Below are positions 1-7,013 of a stretch of DNA of 64,000 bases, piece by piece; position 1 is the first letter of the stretch, and every line of letters starts with the position of its first letter. A program made the translations under genes and the position numbers. The DNA lies in contig JAPHEF010000003.1 in NCBI GenBank assembly GCA_029259535.1, positions 1 through 64,000 on the forward strand. The letters run 5' to 3'. This DNA comes from Alkanophaga liquidiphilum. Lineage in GTDB: Archaea; Halobacteriota; Syntropharchaeia; Alkanophagales; B39-G2. The notes below the pieces were generated by a model. That model was not told the DNA's origin and made no database searches. It saw nothing but the letters and a program-made list of their open reading frames with translations.

Positions 1-163
1 TCCCCTCTTTTATTTCCTCCTCAAGAAGCCGCTCGTAGCTGGCATAAACACGGGCTTGGAGCGCATCATGTAGCCGACTTGTGAGAAATACAAACCTCTC
101 TAAGAACGGCACTCTGAACACGAATCTCGGGATGAGCCTCATGAAGAAAGACTTTAACGGCAC
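1..163 (-). CDS. Possible partial ORF running off the window edge
   Basis: The minus strand is open from a GTG at 163 to the first base of the window, about 54 codons. It begins directly after the in-frame TAA (167-169) that ends the TnpB reading frame. The visible peptide has a hydrophobic N-terminal half (Phe/Leu/Val rich) and an acidic helical end with the motif RLLEEEIKEG. I do not recognise it. It may be the continuation of a host gene disrupted by the adjacent transposon, a small downstream gene, or a chance reading frame over the element's right-end RNA region. The sequence beyond the left edge would decide. Confidence 0.2.
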   Translation of the reverse strand, partial: MPLKSFFMRLIPRFVFRVPFLERFVFLTSRLHDALQARVYASYERLLEEEIKEG

Positions 164-240
164 ACCTTAACATTCTCCGTCCCTCTTTAAAACTTTGTGG
201 TCGTGTAGCGCTTTCGGATAACCTTTTCTCGTGACCTCCT

Positions 241-268
241 CCCTCCATTGAGGGCATCCGCCGGATGC
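241..268. repeat. Hairpins near the TnpB right end (candidate RE/omegaRNA stems)
   Basis: Two adjacent short palindromes lie inside the last part of the tnpB frame. CCCTC (241-245) pairs with GAGGG (250-254) across a four-base loop, and GCATCCG (254-260) pairs with CGGATGC (262-268). In IS200/IS605 elements the right end is folded and the guide RNA overlaps the 3' end of tnpB, so these are candidates for the right-end hairpin and a guide-RNA scaffold stem. The exact element boundary is not defined by what I can see. Confidence 0.4.
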
Positions 269-1056
269 GAGAGGTTGGGGAGTGTGGTTCAGAACGAACC
301 GCTCCCCTTCGAGCTGGGTCACGACAGCTCCTACCATGAGCATATAGCCCATGGCTCGTTTCAGTATGTTCTTGGCTCCGTTCACATCCGCATTAACCTG
401 ATAGCCGCAGTCCTCGCAGATGAAAACTCCTTGGGAAGGTCTTTCCGTTCGCAGCGAGCCGCAGCGTGAACACTGCTTTGATGTGTTGTGCTCCGGAACT
501 TCTATGACTAGGATGCCTCTCTCCAACGCCTTATACTTGATGTACTCCTTCAGGCGGTAGAACGGCATGGAATTGACCTTCCTGTTCTTCACCTTCCTCC
601 CCTTGCCCTTGCTGTTGTTCCTGACCCCGTTTAGGTCGCCTATGGCGATTATTGCATTGACCCTCCCAGCCTCGTCAACAATGTCCTTCGCTATCTTGTG
701 GAGTTCATCATTCACGATCCTCCGCTCCTTGTCTCCTATCTTCTTTATTGCTCTCTGCTTCTTCTCCCTTCCGAGCTTACGCCTCAGCCAGAAATACTTT
801 CCTCTAACCTCCCTCACTTTTCTGCCGTAGAACTTTGGCTTGCTGCGGTGCCGTGCCACCGACACGGCTACCCAACGAGCTCCCAGGTCCACCGCTATGA
901 TGGAGGAGTATTCTTTCTTCAGCCCGACATCCTTCTTGACCGTGACGTGAAGGTAGAATTCTCCACCCTTCCTGACGAGCAGAGACTCGCAAACCTCCCA
1001 CTCCTCAAAATTGAAAGGCTGATGAGCAAGTGCGATTTTTACGCCCCCTCTCATAC

Positions 1057-1094
1057 CTTTTACCTTTCCTCGCCCCTTTTACCCTTCCTCGCCC
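1057..1094 (-). repeat. 19-bp tandem duplication breaking tnpB
   Basis: On the minus strand, positions 1094-1076 and 1075-1057 are two copies of a 19-base unit that differ at a single base (G versus A at the 11th position). The first copy contains, in the third frame, the sequence that becomes the TAA stop of the N-terminal tnpB frame. Nineteen is not a multiple of three, so the duplication shifts the frame. Removing one unit still leaves the two halves out of phase, so at least one further small indel must have occurred. Confidence 0.85.
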
Positions 1095-1392
1095 CGTATT
1101 TAGCTATTTTCGTGTCTCTTCTTTGAATATCTATCAAATCTTTTCTTATTGGAACACCTTTCATCCGCTTCGCTTTCTTGTATAGCCACTTCGCATCTTG
1201 CTTGTATGCTGAATATACTCCCCTATCTTCTCCCGTTTCGAGCCAGTGCTGGAAGTTATTGTACTCCTTGTCGAGCAACTCCATCTTCCGCCTCGTCAAG
1301 CCTACGAGCTTGCACCTGACCGTCTTCCTTACTTCCACCAAATTTTTAATAGAACTTTCTTACTTAGAAAACTTTCCCACCCTCCTGCCCTG

Positions 1393-1408
1393 CCCTCCTT
1401 AAGGAGGG
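1393..1408. repeat. Perfect 16-bp palindrome, candidate TnpB-element left end
   Basis: CCCTCCTT followed by AAGGAGGG is a perfect palindrome located about 50 bases upstream of the tnpB start (the gene reads leftwards). IS200/IS605 elements carry subterminal hairpins at both ends, so this is a good candidate for the left-end hairpin and would place the left boundary of the element just beyond it. Confidence 0.5.
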
Positions 1409-1493
1409 GATTAGCAGCAACACCGTCCTAAAAAAGGAGGATTATTACGTCCTCGCGCGTGCGTGGCAGGGTTGCTGTTTCTCACGAGAATAC

Positions 1494-2171
1494 TTACTTG
1501 TTTGTCTTTTGCTTTTCAGGCATTGCTTGCTTCTCACAGACGACGTAGATTTCTTTTTTTGTGGAAGGAATAACCTTTAGAAGTTTCAGTCCTTGTCGCT
1601 CAAGCTCTGCGAGCCACCGTTGCGTCTCAGCGGCACCCACGCCTTTAAGCACGCAAAGCGCCCTACCCTCCGGCTTAAGCCGCCCCAGAAACCTCAGTAA
1701 CGCTTTTATCGAGATTTCAGGCTCAACAGTCAAATCGTCCAAAATAACGTCGAGCTCCGGAATCTCCTTTGGTGGCACGTCAAAAACGTTCTCGAATATC
1801 ACCTTGACGTTTCCACGCTCTTCGTTTATTTTCGTGAGCTTTTCTCTGAAGCCTTCGCTTATCTCTATGCCTATGACCTCGTCAGCGAGTTCCGAAGCGA
1901 AAATAATGAAGCCGCCTGCGCTCGAACCGAGGTCGAGAACCACATCCCCCTTTTTTATTATCTCAACACTTTCCTGAATTTTCTTTAGCTTCCAGTAGCC
2001 CAGAGGACGGTCTTCTACGAGAACTTTCACCTCTTCATCGCCCTTCACGATATATGACGGCTTCCTTACGATTTTCCCATTAACGACGACGTAACCCGCT
2101 TTTATCAGGAATTTCGCCCTACTTCTCGACGACACGTACGAGTTAGCTACGAGAAGCTCGTCAAGCCTCAT
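1494..2171 (-). CDS. S4-domain RNA 2'-O-methyltransferase, TlyA/FtsJ type
   Basis: The protein has an S4 RNA-binding domain at its N-terminus (MRLDELLVANSYVSSRSRAK, followed by AGYVVVNGKIV) and a Rossmann-type SAM methyltransferase domain with motif I as VVLDLGSSAGGF, then an acidic IEIS and a conserved VLDDL. This two-domain arrangement is that of TlyA-family rRNA 2'-O-methyltransferases. The frame extends 14 codons upstream to 2213, but the S4 domain canonically begins at MRLDEL, so I chose the ATG at 2171. A basic/Gln-rich tail (MPEKQKTNK) follows the methyltransferase fold. It stands alone between two mobile-element scars. The target RNA cannot be told from the sequence. Confidence 0.75.
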   Translation of the reverse strand: MRLDELLVANSYVSSRSRAKFLIKAGYVVVNGKIVRKPSYIVKGDEEVKVLVEDRPLGYWKLKKIQESVEIIKKGDVVLDLGSSAGGFIIFASELADEVIGIEISEGFREKLTKINEERGNVKVIFENVFDVPPKEIPELDVILDDLTVEPEISIKALLRFLGRLKPEGRALCVLKGVGAAETQRWLAELERQGLKLLKVIPSTKKEIYVVCEKQAMPEKQKTNK

Positions 2172-2305
2172 TTTCCTAAGTGTTGCTGGAATCCTGTTAA
2201 ATGTTACGGGCAAGTTTGTTCTGCACGCATTTGCGGATGCACAAAAGCTGCACTTGCAGCTATGAACGAGCAGTATTTTAGCTACTTAAATCTTACATAG
2301 TCAAT

Positions 2306-2325
2306 TTAGGGAGGCGTCCACATAA
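2306..2325 (+). repeat. Left terminal inverted repeat of the IS6-like element
   Basis: This 20-base sequence starting TTAGGGAGG and ending CCACATAA is matched, inverted, by 2962-2981 with one mismatch at the eighth base. Confidence 0.8.
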
Positions 2326-2429
2326 GATTATAAATACGGGGAACTATTTTTTATGCGTAGTGTAAGGGGAATTATGGAGGCGTTAGTTGAAGGTGTTTGA
2401 GAGGAATAAGGTGCCGCCTTTCGAGTTAA

Positions 2430-2960
2430 GATCCTAGCTTATATTTAGACGGCTTCGGGGAAGGGCTGCCGGAATTCTGTCAGAGCTCCATCCCGTCTCT
2501 AAAACCTCTGTCCGGAACTGGATAAAGAAAAGAATATTTGAAGAGAAGCTACCGGTTACAACAGAGAAAAAAAGAAATCTGATTGCCTCAGACGAAACAG
2601 TTGTTAAAGCGAATAAAAGGCGATGTTTATTCTGCGGTGTGGAGAGGAATGAGTTGATTATGAGAGTTTATACAACACGGAATTATCTAACTAAAGTCTT
2701 TAAAGGAAGGGCTAGAATACTGCGAGAATAAGCCCGGATTATTATAGATAAGCATGGTTGATGGATGCTATGAGAAGTCTTGGTTGGGAATTTGAACATC
2801 AGTCCTTTCGGTGAGATTATGAAGCTCGGTAGAATCGGTGTTTTTCGCTGAAGCAGCGATAAAGACGCTCTTCTCTCAATTAGCTGCTTTAATCCGTTAG
2901 AAACTGGAATGTGTTCTGTAAGTTTTTATGCTATACTATAATCGGTTGCGGTGGGCTTAT
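2430..2960 (+). pseudogene. Degraded DDE transposase (IS6/IS240-like)
   Basis: The remains are spread over frames. One stretch (about 2445-2729) reads with the helix-turn-helix-like piece KTSVRNWIKK, then the catalytic-Asp region IASDETVVKANKRR and TTRNYLTKVFKGRARI before a stop. A second frame resumes with a KPGLL/IDKHG-like segment. A third frame at about 2769-2813 gives MRSLGWEFEHQSF, which matches the conserved segment preceding the catalytic Glu in IS6-like transposases. Several stops and frame changes show the gene is dead. It is too broken to appear as one open frame. Confidence 0.7.
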
Positions 2961-2961
2961 G

Positions 2962-2981
2962 TTATGTGGACGCGTCCCTAA
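2962..2981 (-). repeat. Right terminal inverted repeat of the IS6-like element
   Basis: Reverse complement begins TTAGGGACG and ends CCACATAA. It pairs with 2306-2325 at 19 of 20 positions. Confidence 0.8.
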
Positions 2982-2992
2982 CTTAGTATTGG

Positions 2993-3703
2993 ATGACTGT
3001 AAATCCTACTCTCAAGAAGATAGTAGATAGCTACATGGAAAAAGTTCCGGAAGTTAGAGAATACTGCCGCCGTTGTTTAAGAACCGAAAGATGGGGTGGG
3101 AGCGTGGTTTTAATGATCGTTGACGCCTCTTTTACCTCCCTTGGTTTAAACTACTTTCAGACAGTCGTGCCAAAAATTGAGGAGTTCAGAAAGAAGTTTG
3201 TGGATACAGGAGAGATAATAAGCGTTGATGATTTGGCAGATGCTGATATTGAGAAATTGCTGGAGGTTTGGAGGAATAGAAGGTCTTGGGAGGCGGCTAA
3301 GGCGATAGCTTCCTATCTCGCTCAAGTTAAAAGAGAGCGGGAATTAGATGACAGGCAGGCTTTTATTTACTGGGCTAAGCAGAGCCAGCTTGAAAGCTGG
3401 CAGAACGACCCTATTGGAAAAATTAAGGGCATTGGAATAAATACGTTTCAGTATCTGAGGATGATGGGCGGTGTTGACACGGTGATGCCAGATAAAATAG
3501 TAAAGAGAGTCATGAGGAAAGTATTAGAGGGGGCAGGCTTAAGCATGGCCAAAAATGATATTAATTTTATAAAGCAGGTAGAAAATATTGCAAAAGAAAC
3601 TGGCTATAAGGCGATAGAGCTCTGCTGGATGACCTGGCTAATTCAATACAAGGTAGGATTAATCAGGATAAAGAAATATGCAAGCTTCCTGCCAAAAATA
3701 TAG
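2993..3703 (+). CDS. HhH-GPD-fold protein, uncharacterised DNA-repair-like
   Basis: The 236-residue, mostly helical protein contains a helix-hairpin-helix segment (KIKGIGINTFQYLRMMGG) followed by VDTVMPDKIVKRVMRK. This is the layout of the endonuclease III / HhH-GPD glycosylase fold: hairpin, then a conserved Asp-containing loop. In bifunctional glycosylases a Lys follows the hairpin glycines (GVGRKT). Here that position is Asn (GIGINT), and no C-terminal Cys cluster for a 4Fe-4S centre is present. It may therefore be a monofunctional glycosylase-like or non-catalytic DNA-binding protein. Codon usage is more AT-rich than the surrounding core genes. The start lies 11 bp after the inverted repeat of a dead IS. 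Confidence 0.55.
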   Translation: MTVNPTLKKIVDSYMEKVPEVREYCRRCLRTERWGGSVVLMIVDASFTSLGLNYFQTVVPKIEEFRKKFVDTGEIISVDDLADADIEKLLEVWRNRRSWEAAKAIASYLAQVKRERELDDRQAFIYWAKQSQLESWQNDPIGKIKGIGINTFQYLRMMGGVDTVMPDKIVKRVMRKVLEGAGLSMAKNDINFIKQVENIAKETGYKAIELCWMTWLIQYKVGLIRIKKYASFLPKI

Positions 3704-3722
3704 GGGAGATAAAACTGCTTTT

Positions 3723-4043
3723 TCAGAGTATGATTCCAATTATGGTGGGGGCGGGGATGGTAATATTCATGAACCTCAGCTCGTGGGCACACTCGTGTAT
3801 ATTAGTTTCTATTGCTATGTCAAGGAGCTCACTGCTCGTCTTTATGTCGCAGCAGTAATCACGGGGAACGGTGTCTGTCGGCTTCGAAAGCGTGGACGTT
3901 TCCGTCTCTTCATAATCCAAATCGAACTCCGCCATAATGTTTTCGAACGCCTATTGTGGCGTGGACTCCATAGTTTACTTCCGCCTTCTTAAGCCGAAGC
4001 ACGCCAATTCATCGCATACAGCTTTTACGAGACGTTGCATCAT
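3723..4043 (-). pseudogene. Decayed ORF with two in-frame stops
   Basis: Reading leftwards from an ATG at 4043, one continuous frame is interrupted by TAA and then TAG before a 70-codon open tail (3935-3723). The first part reads MMQRLVKAVCDELACFG, a plausible protein start, and the tail contains DYCCDIKTSSELLD and ETNIHECAHELRF. I do not recognise the family. The mixture of a sensible start, in-frame stops and coding-like composition suggests a dead gene rather than noncoding DNA. The rest of 3704-4113 shows no other feature I can support. Confidence 0.35.
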
Positions 4044-4113
4044 GATAGAATTTGTTGTCAAAAATAACAAAGCTAAAATCTTAGAACATCATACCACATC
4101 ATGAGGAGATTTC

Positions 4114-5115
4114 ATGAGCAGAGCAAAAAGGCTGGGTTTTGCATCTTTCACCGTTTGCATATTTGTTACGTTCCTTTCCGCTCTTAGCTTGCCTACAACT
4201 CTCGGCAGCTCTCCCGCAGCATCGCATCTGCAGTCACAGCCGCAAGCCCCGCCACCAGCGGTGGAGTTCGGCGAAAATCCGTGGGGGCATTTACCGATAA
4301 AAGTTTACATAGATGAGGAGACGGCACCTGATAGGCTAAGGGCAACTTACAAAACAAGCGTGCTTGATGCCCTTCGGTATTGGACATGGGGCGAGGGGCG
4401 TGAGTATCTTAAGGAAAAACTCGGCTATGAAGCGTATTTCTCACCAGCGGAATCCCATGACGATGCTGACATCTGCATAAGTTGGGTCAAGGAGCTTGAG
4501 GGCGAGAAGGCGGGCGAGTGTAAAATATTATACAGCAATACTTCCTTTTTGCGTGCGGAAATAATGTTGGAGAGTGGATATGCGAGCTCCTTCTTCTGGC
4601 ATTACTACGATGAGAAGCGAATGAGCGACCTCGCAAAGCACGAAATCGGGCACGCCCTCGGCTTGCAGCACAGCGACGACCCGAGCAGCATCATGTATCC
4701 GTCGTTTGAAATCACCGAGCGTGAATTTTTCACGTCTTCACGGCATTTACATATCATCTTAGTATTCTTCGCTTTCATCATGCTCGTGGACATCCTCGTA
4801 TTCTTTATACTCGGCAGGCGAACCCTAAGAGAACAACAAAGACGGCGAATAGAAGAAATAGAGCTTCAGTTGCTCGAATCTAAGGTAAAGGGGGCCGTAA
4901 AGAAGGAAAAAAAGTATATGGAGTTTAGATGCGCACACTGCGGTTACGTAACTGCGGATTTTAAAGAAATAGAGATGAAAGAGTGTCCTAATTGCGGTGG
5001 GAAGCCGCTCTGGAGGAGTTTAGATTTGGAGGCAAACGGCTCTGATGCCAGGGACAAGGAGCTTAGCCTTAAGGCGGCATTGCCGCAATCTACTGATAAG
5101 AACCCCGACCGATAA
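4114..5115 (+). CDS. Membrane-anchored metzincin (matrixin-like) metalloprotease with zinc ribbon
   Basis: The 333-residue protein begins with a signal peptide or anchor (residues about 8-31, hydrophobic), then a Pro-rich linker (residues 40-50) and an extracytoplasmic domain with the metzincin zinc site HEIGHALGLQH (residues 176-186) followed by the Met-turn SSIMYP (residues 191-196). A single transmembrane helix follows at about 210-235, then a charged, Gln/Arg/Glu-rich helical stretch and a cytoplasmic zinc ribbon with CAHC (273-276) and CPNC (291-294). All three zinc-binding His and the catalytic Glu are present, so it should be an active peptidase outside the membrane. The inside zinc ribbon suggests a signalling or regulatory link. 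Its substrate is unknown and it stands alone. Confidence 0.8.
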   Translation: MSRAKRLGFASFTVCIFVTFLSALSLPTTLGSSPAASHLQSQPQAPPPAVEFGENPWGHLPIKVYIDEETAPDRLRATYKTSVLDALRYWTWGEGREYLKEKLGYEAYFSPAESHDDADICISWVKELEGEKAGECKILYSNTSFLRAEIMLESGYASSFFWHYYDEKRMSDLAKHEIGHALGLQHSDDPSSIMYPSFEITEREFFTSSRHLHIILVFFAFIMLVDILVFFILGRRTLREQQRRRIEEIELQLLESKVKGAVKKEKKYMEFRCAHCGYVTADFKEIEMKECPNCGGKPLWRSLDLEANGSDARDKELSLKAALPQSTDKNPDR

Positions 5116-5312
5116 CCCGCCGAGCCTTACGCAACGAGGCGCCTCTTTGCGGGGCGACTTGCCCCAATATCCTCAGGCGTCGCTTAAACCGCAAGCTCCC
5201 ACCATTTGCAAGTTAAAAGTGCATGGCTGGGAAGTGTAGCACCTACGACGCCGGCTTGAGGCATTGAAGTAGTAACCAAGGGTTTTTGGCACTTGAGTTG
5301 ATAAGGAAAACT

Positions 5313-5323
5313 ACATATATATG
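5313..5323 (+). promoter_or_regulatory. TATA-like promoter of the QueG-like gene
   Basis: An ACATATATATG core sits about 25 bases before position 5343. Transcription from there would begin too late for the ATG at 5341 but suits the GTG at 5368, which has AGGGGGG just upstream. This supports the shorter start. Confidence 0.5.
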
Positions 5324-5367
5324 TATGAAGAAGATGCTGAATGTATCGGACTCAAGGGGGGCTTAAA

Positions 5368-6207
5368 GTGGCGGATTTAAAAGAGGAGCTTATAGAGTTT
5401 GCGAGAACGATAGGAGCGGATAAGATAGGCATAGCGGACGCAAGCCTCATAAAGAACCCTCCGCAGGAGCAGGATTTTGACCCAGAGAATTATGTTAATG
5501 GGGCGAAGTGCGCTATATCAATCTGCGTAGCGTTCCCAGAAGATGCAGTCGGACTTGACGACGAGGACGATTTCACGTTCTGCACGAGCTTCGGCTCGAC
5601 ATACGTGACCCTGAAAAGGCAAATAGATACTATAGGGATGAAGCTGGTGAAATTCCTCGAAGAAAAGGGATACAAAGCGAAATACATAGGTCCGGAGCTC
5701 CCTTTCGACAAGGGTTGCCAGATATGCGGGCTGTTACATCCTTATATCCACAAGCATATCGCTCAGGTCGGCGGAATAGGCGAAGAGGGCATGTCAAATC
5801 TCCTGGTGACGCCAGAATATGGTCCGAGGGTCATACTTGCATCCGTAATCACGGATGCGCCGCTCGAACCGGACGGTCCACGGCTCGTTGGCAAGGTATG
5901 CTTAAAATGTAACACCTGTGTGGAAGAATGCCCCACGGGGGCGCTTTCTGACGAGAACTACCCGCCTTACAACTTCGAGCGTAACCGCTGCTTCTGGGGC
6001 TATTTCGGCGGCATGCGAGTCACCGAGGTGGATACCCCTCCCATGGACTGGCTAAACGCAAAACCGAGTGCGCTGAGCGTGCTCCCGCAGTATAAGAGCA
6101 AGAACCCACGACTCAAGGAGCTCTTGGATTGGGATGAAGCCCTCGGAGCTTTCCCGAAGTGCACGAGATGCATGTCCGCATGCCCCGTGGGGGCTAAGGA
6201 GGAATAG
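5368..6207 (+). CDS. QueG-like double 4Fe-4S cluster protein
   Basis: The protein resembles the epoxyqueuosine reductase/corrinoid-reductase-like family in its N-terminal fold (LKEELIEFARTIGADKIGIAD) and its two C-terminal ferredoxin-type clusters: KCNTCVEECPTGAL and, near the end, KCTRCMSACPVGA. Each motif gives CxxCxxxCP, with further Cys residues (RCFWG and others) able to complete the clusters. It is about 280 residues, shorter than bacterial QueG, and an archaeal member may act on another substrate. I chose the GTG at 5368, preceded by AGGGGGG, over the in-frame ATG at 5341. It is followed after 14 bp by a zinc-ribbon gene and probably co-transcribed with it. Confidence 0.7.
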   Translation: MADLKEELIEFARTIGADKIGIADASLIKNPPQEQDFDPENYVNGAKCAISICVAFPEDAVGLDDEDDFTFCTSFGSTYVTLKRQIDTIGMKLVKFLEEKGYKAKYIGPELPFDKGCQICGLLHPYIHKHIAQVGGIGEEGMSNLLVTPEYGPRVILASVITDAPLEPDGPRLVGKVCLKCNTCVEECPTGALSDENYPPYNFERNRCFWGYFGGMRVTEVDTPPMDWLNAKPSALSVLPQYKSKNPRLKELLDWDEALGAFPKCTRCMSACPVGAKEE

Positions 6208-6221
6208 CGGGGTGATATGAT

Positions 6222-6491
6222 ATGGTAGAATACCACTGTAACGCATGTGATTGGGAAGGAGAGCCGATATATGTCTATGTATGTCCGGCATGTCGAACGG
6301 GGCACAGACGCCGCCTAATAAAGAGGAAGGGCGGAGAGGAATGGGAGTGCCCAAACTGCTCACTCAGAGGCACACCAGACCAGTTCTTATACGAGCCTGA
6401 GTGCCCGATATGCGGCAACCAGTATATCTACGAGAAGGAAAAAGTGCCACAAGTGTCCGGCATAAAGGGATTAGGCTTGGGCTCTAAGTAG
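6222..6491 (+). CDS. Small multi-zinc-ribbon protein
   Basis: This 89-residue protein has four CxxC pairs: CNAC, CPAC, CPNC and CPIC, arranged as two successive zinc ribbons or rubredoxin-like knuckles, with basic residues (RRRLIKRK) between them. The tail is Gly/Lys rich. Such small archaeal ribbons bind zinc or iron and often mediate nucleic-acid or protein contacts. The function is unknown. It lies 14 bp after the QueG-like gene on the same strand and converges with the UPF0179 gene. Confidence 0.6.
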   Translation: MVEYHCNACDWEGEPIYVYVCPACRTGHRRRLIKRKGGEEWECPNCSLRGTPDQFLYEPECPICGNQYIYEKEKVPQVSGIKGLGLGSK

Positions 6492-6517
6492 TCACAGCTC
6501 CGAGTAATCGACTCTAA

Positions 6518-6964
6518 TTACCTTCTTACCTCCACCAATTTTAACGAGAGCCCCTTAGCACAAACGTCAGGTAAACTTTCCAGGGTTTGTAGTATCGTGC
6601 ATTTGTCCCCTCTTTTAAGACCCAGGGGATGGCACAGTTCGTATTGCTCACACTCGCTTTCATCGCACTCCGGCGGCTCGAAAACGATTTTCGAGCCTTC
6701 AAACGCCTTTCTCGCCTCTATCGCCACAGGTATTGGTGGCTCTACGACACGGACGACGCAGACGCCGCCGTCGTGGAGATGGCAGTCGTGCCTTATGTCG
6801 TCCTTCACCGCTTCAATTCTATATCGCCTGCCCTCTTCAAGGCTCATGCACGTGCTCCTGAGCTTGCAGTCCTCACACTCCCGAGCCATCCCCAAAAATA
6901 CGAACTCCTCACCGACCTTAGCCAACTTTTCCCCTATCAGGGTGGTGAGTCTACCTTCCCGCAT
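6518..6964 (-). CDS. UPF0179 family protein
   Basis: The sequence matches the archaeal UPF0179 family: it starts LTTLIGEKLAKVGEEFVF, then has CEDCKLRSTCMSLEEGRRY, HDCHLHDGGVCVVRV and CDESECEQYELCHPLG. The clustered Cys and His residues suggest one or two metal sites. The function is not established. The frame extends to an ATG at 7009, but the family begins at the ATG at 6964, which has GGGGAGG six bases upstream. It is the last gene of a leftward cluster with the lipid-biosynthesis genes, 49 bp after the G1P dehydrogenase stop. Confidence 0.8.
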   Translation of the reverse strand: MREGRLTTLIGEKLAKVGEEFVFLGMARECEDCKLRSTCMSLEEGRRYRIEAVKDDIRHDCHLHDGGVCVVRVVEPPIPVAIEARKAFEGSKIVFEPPECDESECEQYELCHPLGLKRGDKCTILQTLESLPDVCAKGLSLKLVEVRR

Positions 6965-7013
6965 TTTGCCTCCCCTCACTCCCTTTATCCTCTCAAAGAT
7001 TCCAGCCATGCCC

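Larger units (their letters stand above)
167..1341 (-). pseudogene. tnpB: IS200/IS605-type TnpB nuclease, frameshifted
   Basis: Two adjacent minus-strand frames together make one TnpB (OrfB), the RNA-guided nuclease of IS200/IS605-type elements. Frame 1 (1341-1060) carries the N-terminal wedge-like segment with RRKMELLDKEYNNF and IDIQRRDTKIAKY. Frame 2 (1054-167) carries the RuvC-like core: Asp in IAVDLGAR, a zinc-finger pair (CSRCG and CEDCG) and the last Asp in NADVNGAKNI. The two frames are out of phase because of a 19-bp tandem duplication at the junction, so a full protein is not made unless ribosomes slip. The second RuvC motif reads IAIGDLNG, with Gly where most TnpB proteins have Glu. 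No tnpA transposase accompanies it, so the copy could only have moved in trans. Confidence 0.85.
2306..2981 (+). mobile_element. Decayed IS6-like insertion sequence with intact terminal repeats
   Basis: A 676-bp unit is bounded by 20-bp inverted repeats (2306-2325 and 2962-2981) that match at 19 of 20 positions and begin TTAGGGA. Between them the plus strand holds the broken remains of a DDE transposase. The size, the TIR length and the recognisable protein pieces fit the IS6-like group found in archaea (DDE_Tnp_IS240-type). No clean target-site duplication is visible outside the repeats. The right repeat ends 11 bp before the start codon of the next gene, so the insertion replaced that gene's original upstream region. 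Confidence 0.75.

Noticed and set aside
698..1126. A 142-codon plus-strand frame over the first tnpB
   Set aside because: It is antisense to the strongly supported TnpB frame and has the composition of a shadow.
3678..3992. A plus-strand 104-codon frame after the HhH-GPD gene
   Set aside because: It overlaps the HhH-GPD gene and is antisense to the more protein-like decayed minus-strand frame.
3723..4043. Pyrrolysine reading of TAG in the decayed ORF
   Set aside because: A TAA also interrupts the same frame, so recoding of TAG would not restore it.
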